From positions 62,001 through 126,000 of the forward strand of contig JAHLKC010000040.1 of assembly GCA_025449115.1 (NCBI GenBank): DNA of 64,000 nt. The letters are read 5' to 3'. The notes beneath the pieces are model-generated. The model was not told the DNA's origin. It saw only the letters and a program-made list of their open reading frames with translations, and did not search any database. The stretch comes from Chytridium lagenaria. Taxonomy: Eukaryota; Chytridiomycota; Chytridiomycetes; Chytridiales; Chytridiaceae. The position numbers were made by a program, and so were the translations under genes. The first letter of the stretch is position 1; the number at the start of each line of letters is the position of its first letter. Shown here in pieces: positions 63,970 through 64,000 of the stretch.

Positions 63970-64000
63970 CTCTTCAAGAATTTGCTATTAAAATTTATTC

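Overview
The window looks like nuclear DNA of a flagellated (zoosporic, chytrid-like) fungus. Genes are dense, lie on both strands and are interrupted by many short introns (mostly about 35-90 nt, GT...AG, often with a CTRAY-type branch site just before the acceptor). The gene set is fungal/opisthokont: MGM101, an HMT1-type vacuolar ABC transporter, a CHD remodeller, ZW10, CDC50, PTEN and a fungal DUF1769 protein. The ciliary protein CFAP20 points to an organism that still builds a flagellum. No RNA gene, operon, plasmid or phage feature was seen.

Layout. 0-7 kb: first exon of a DEAH-box helicase (-), MGM101 (+), HMT1-like ABC transporter (-), CFAP20 (-). 8.7-17 kb: a GT14-type glycosyltransferase (+), the mitochondrial branched-chain dehydrogenase E2 subunit (-), and an LRR-TM-SAM membrane protein (+). 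18-22.3 kb: two tandem paralogues (-) of a family I do not recognise. 23-26.4 kb: two EXPERA (TMEM97/EBP-like) genes around an alpha/beta hydrolase. 27.2-30.3 kb: a GRAM-VASt sterol-transfer-type protein (-) with minisatellites in its introns. 31-32.6 kb: CHID1-like GH18 protein (+). 33.2-35.3 kb: a multi-exon Fanzor1 (eukaryotic TnpB-like, RNA-guided nuclease family) gene (+), followed directly by a small hairpin-rich segment that is a candidate omega-RNA scaffold. 36-44.6 kb: PH-domain protein, ZW10, and a Ser/Pro/Tyr-rich disordered protein (all +). 45.4-53.6 kb: a Thr-rich single-pass membrane protein (-), a CD225/dispanin protein (-), and a PHD-chromo-SNF2 CHD remodeller (+) that ends in a PIP-box-like motif. 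54-60.7 kb: F-box protein, CDC50, PTEN, a small Stm1/SERBP1-like protein and a DUF1769 protein, all +. 61.2-64 kb: a multi-exon membrane protein of unknown function (-).

The standout is the Fanzor gene. It keeps a RuvC-I DPG motif, a KEPYTS segment, zinc-ribbon cysteines and the terminal NRD motif, and its introns match those of the surrounding host genes. The second is the tandem unknown family at 18-22 kb, whose two copies share four conserved blocks including a C-terminal basic (NLS-like) block.

A caution for every gene model: almost every conserved gene carries one or more single-nucleotide frameshifts, often in homopolymers (MGM101, HMT1, CFAP20, BCKDH-E2, both EXPERA genes, ZW10, CHID1, Fanzor and others). 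This pattern is best explained by unpolished long-read consensus errors rather than mass pseudogenisation. Coordinates are therefore gene spans, and the frameshift sites are noted in each entry.
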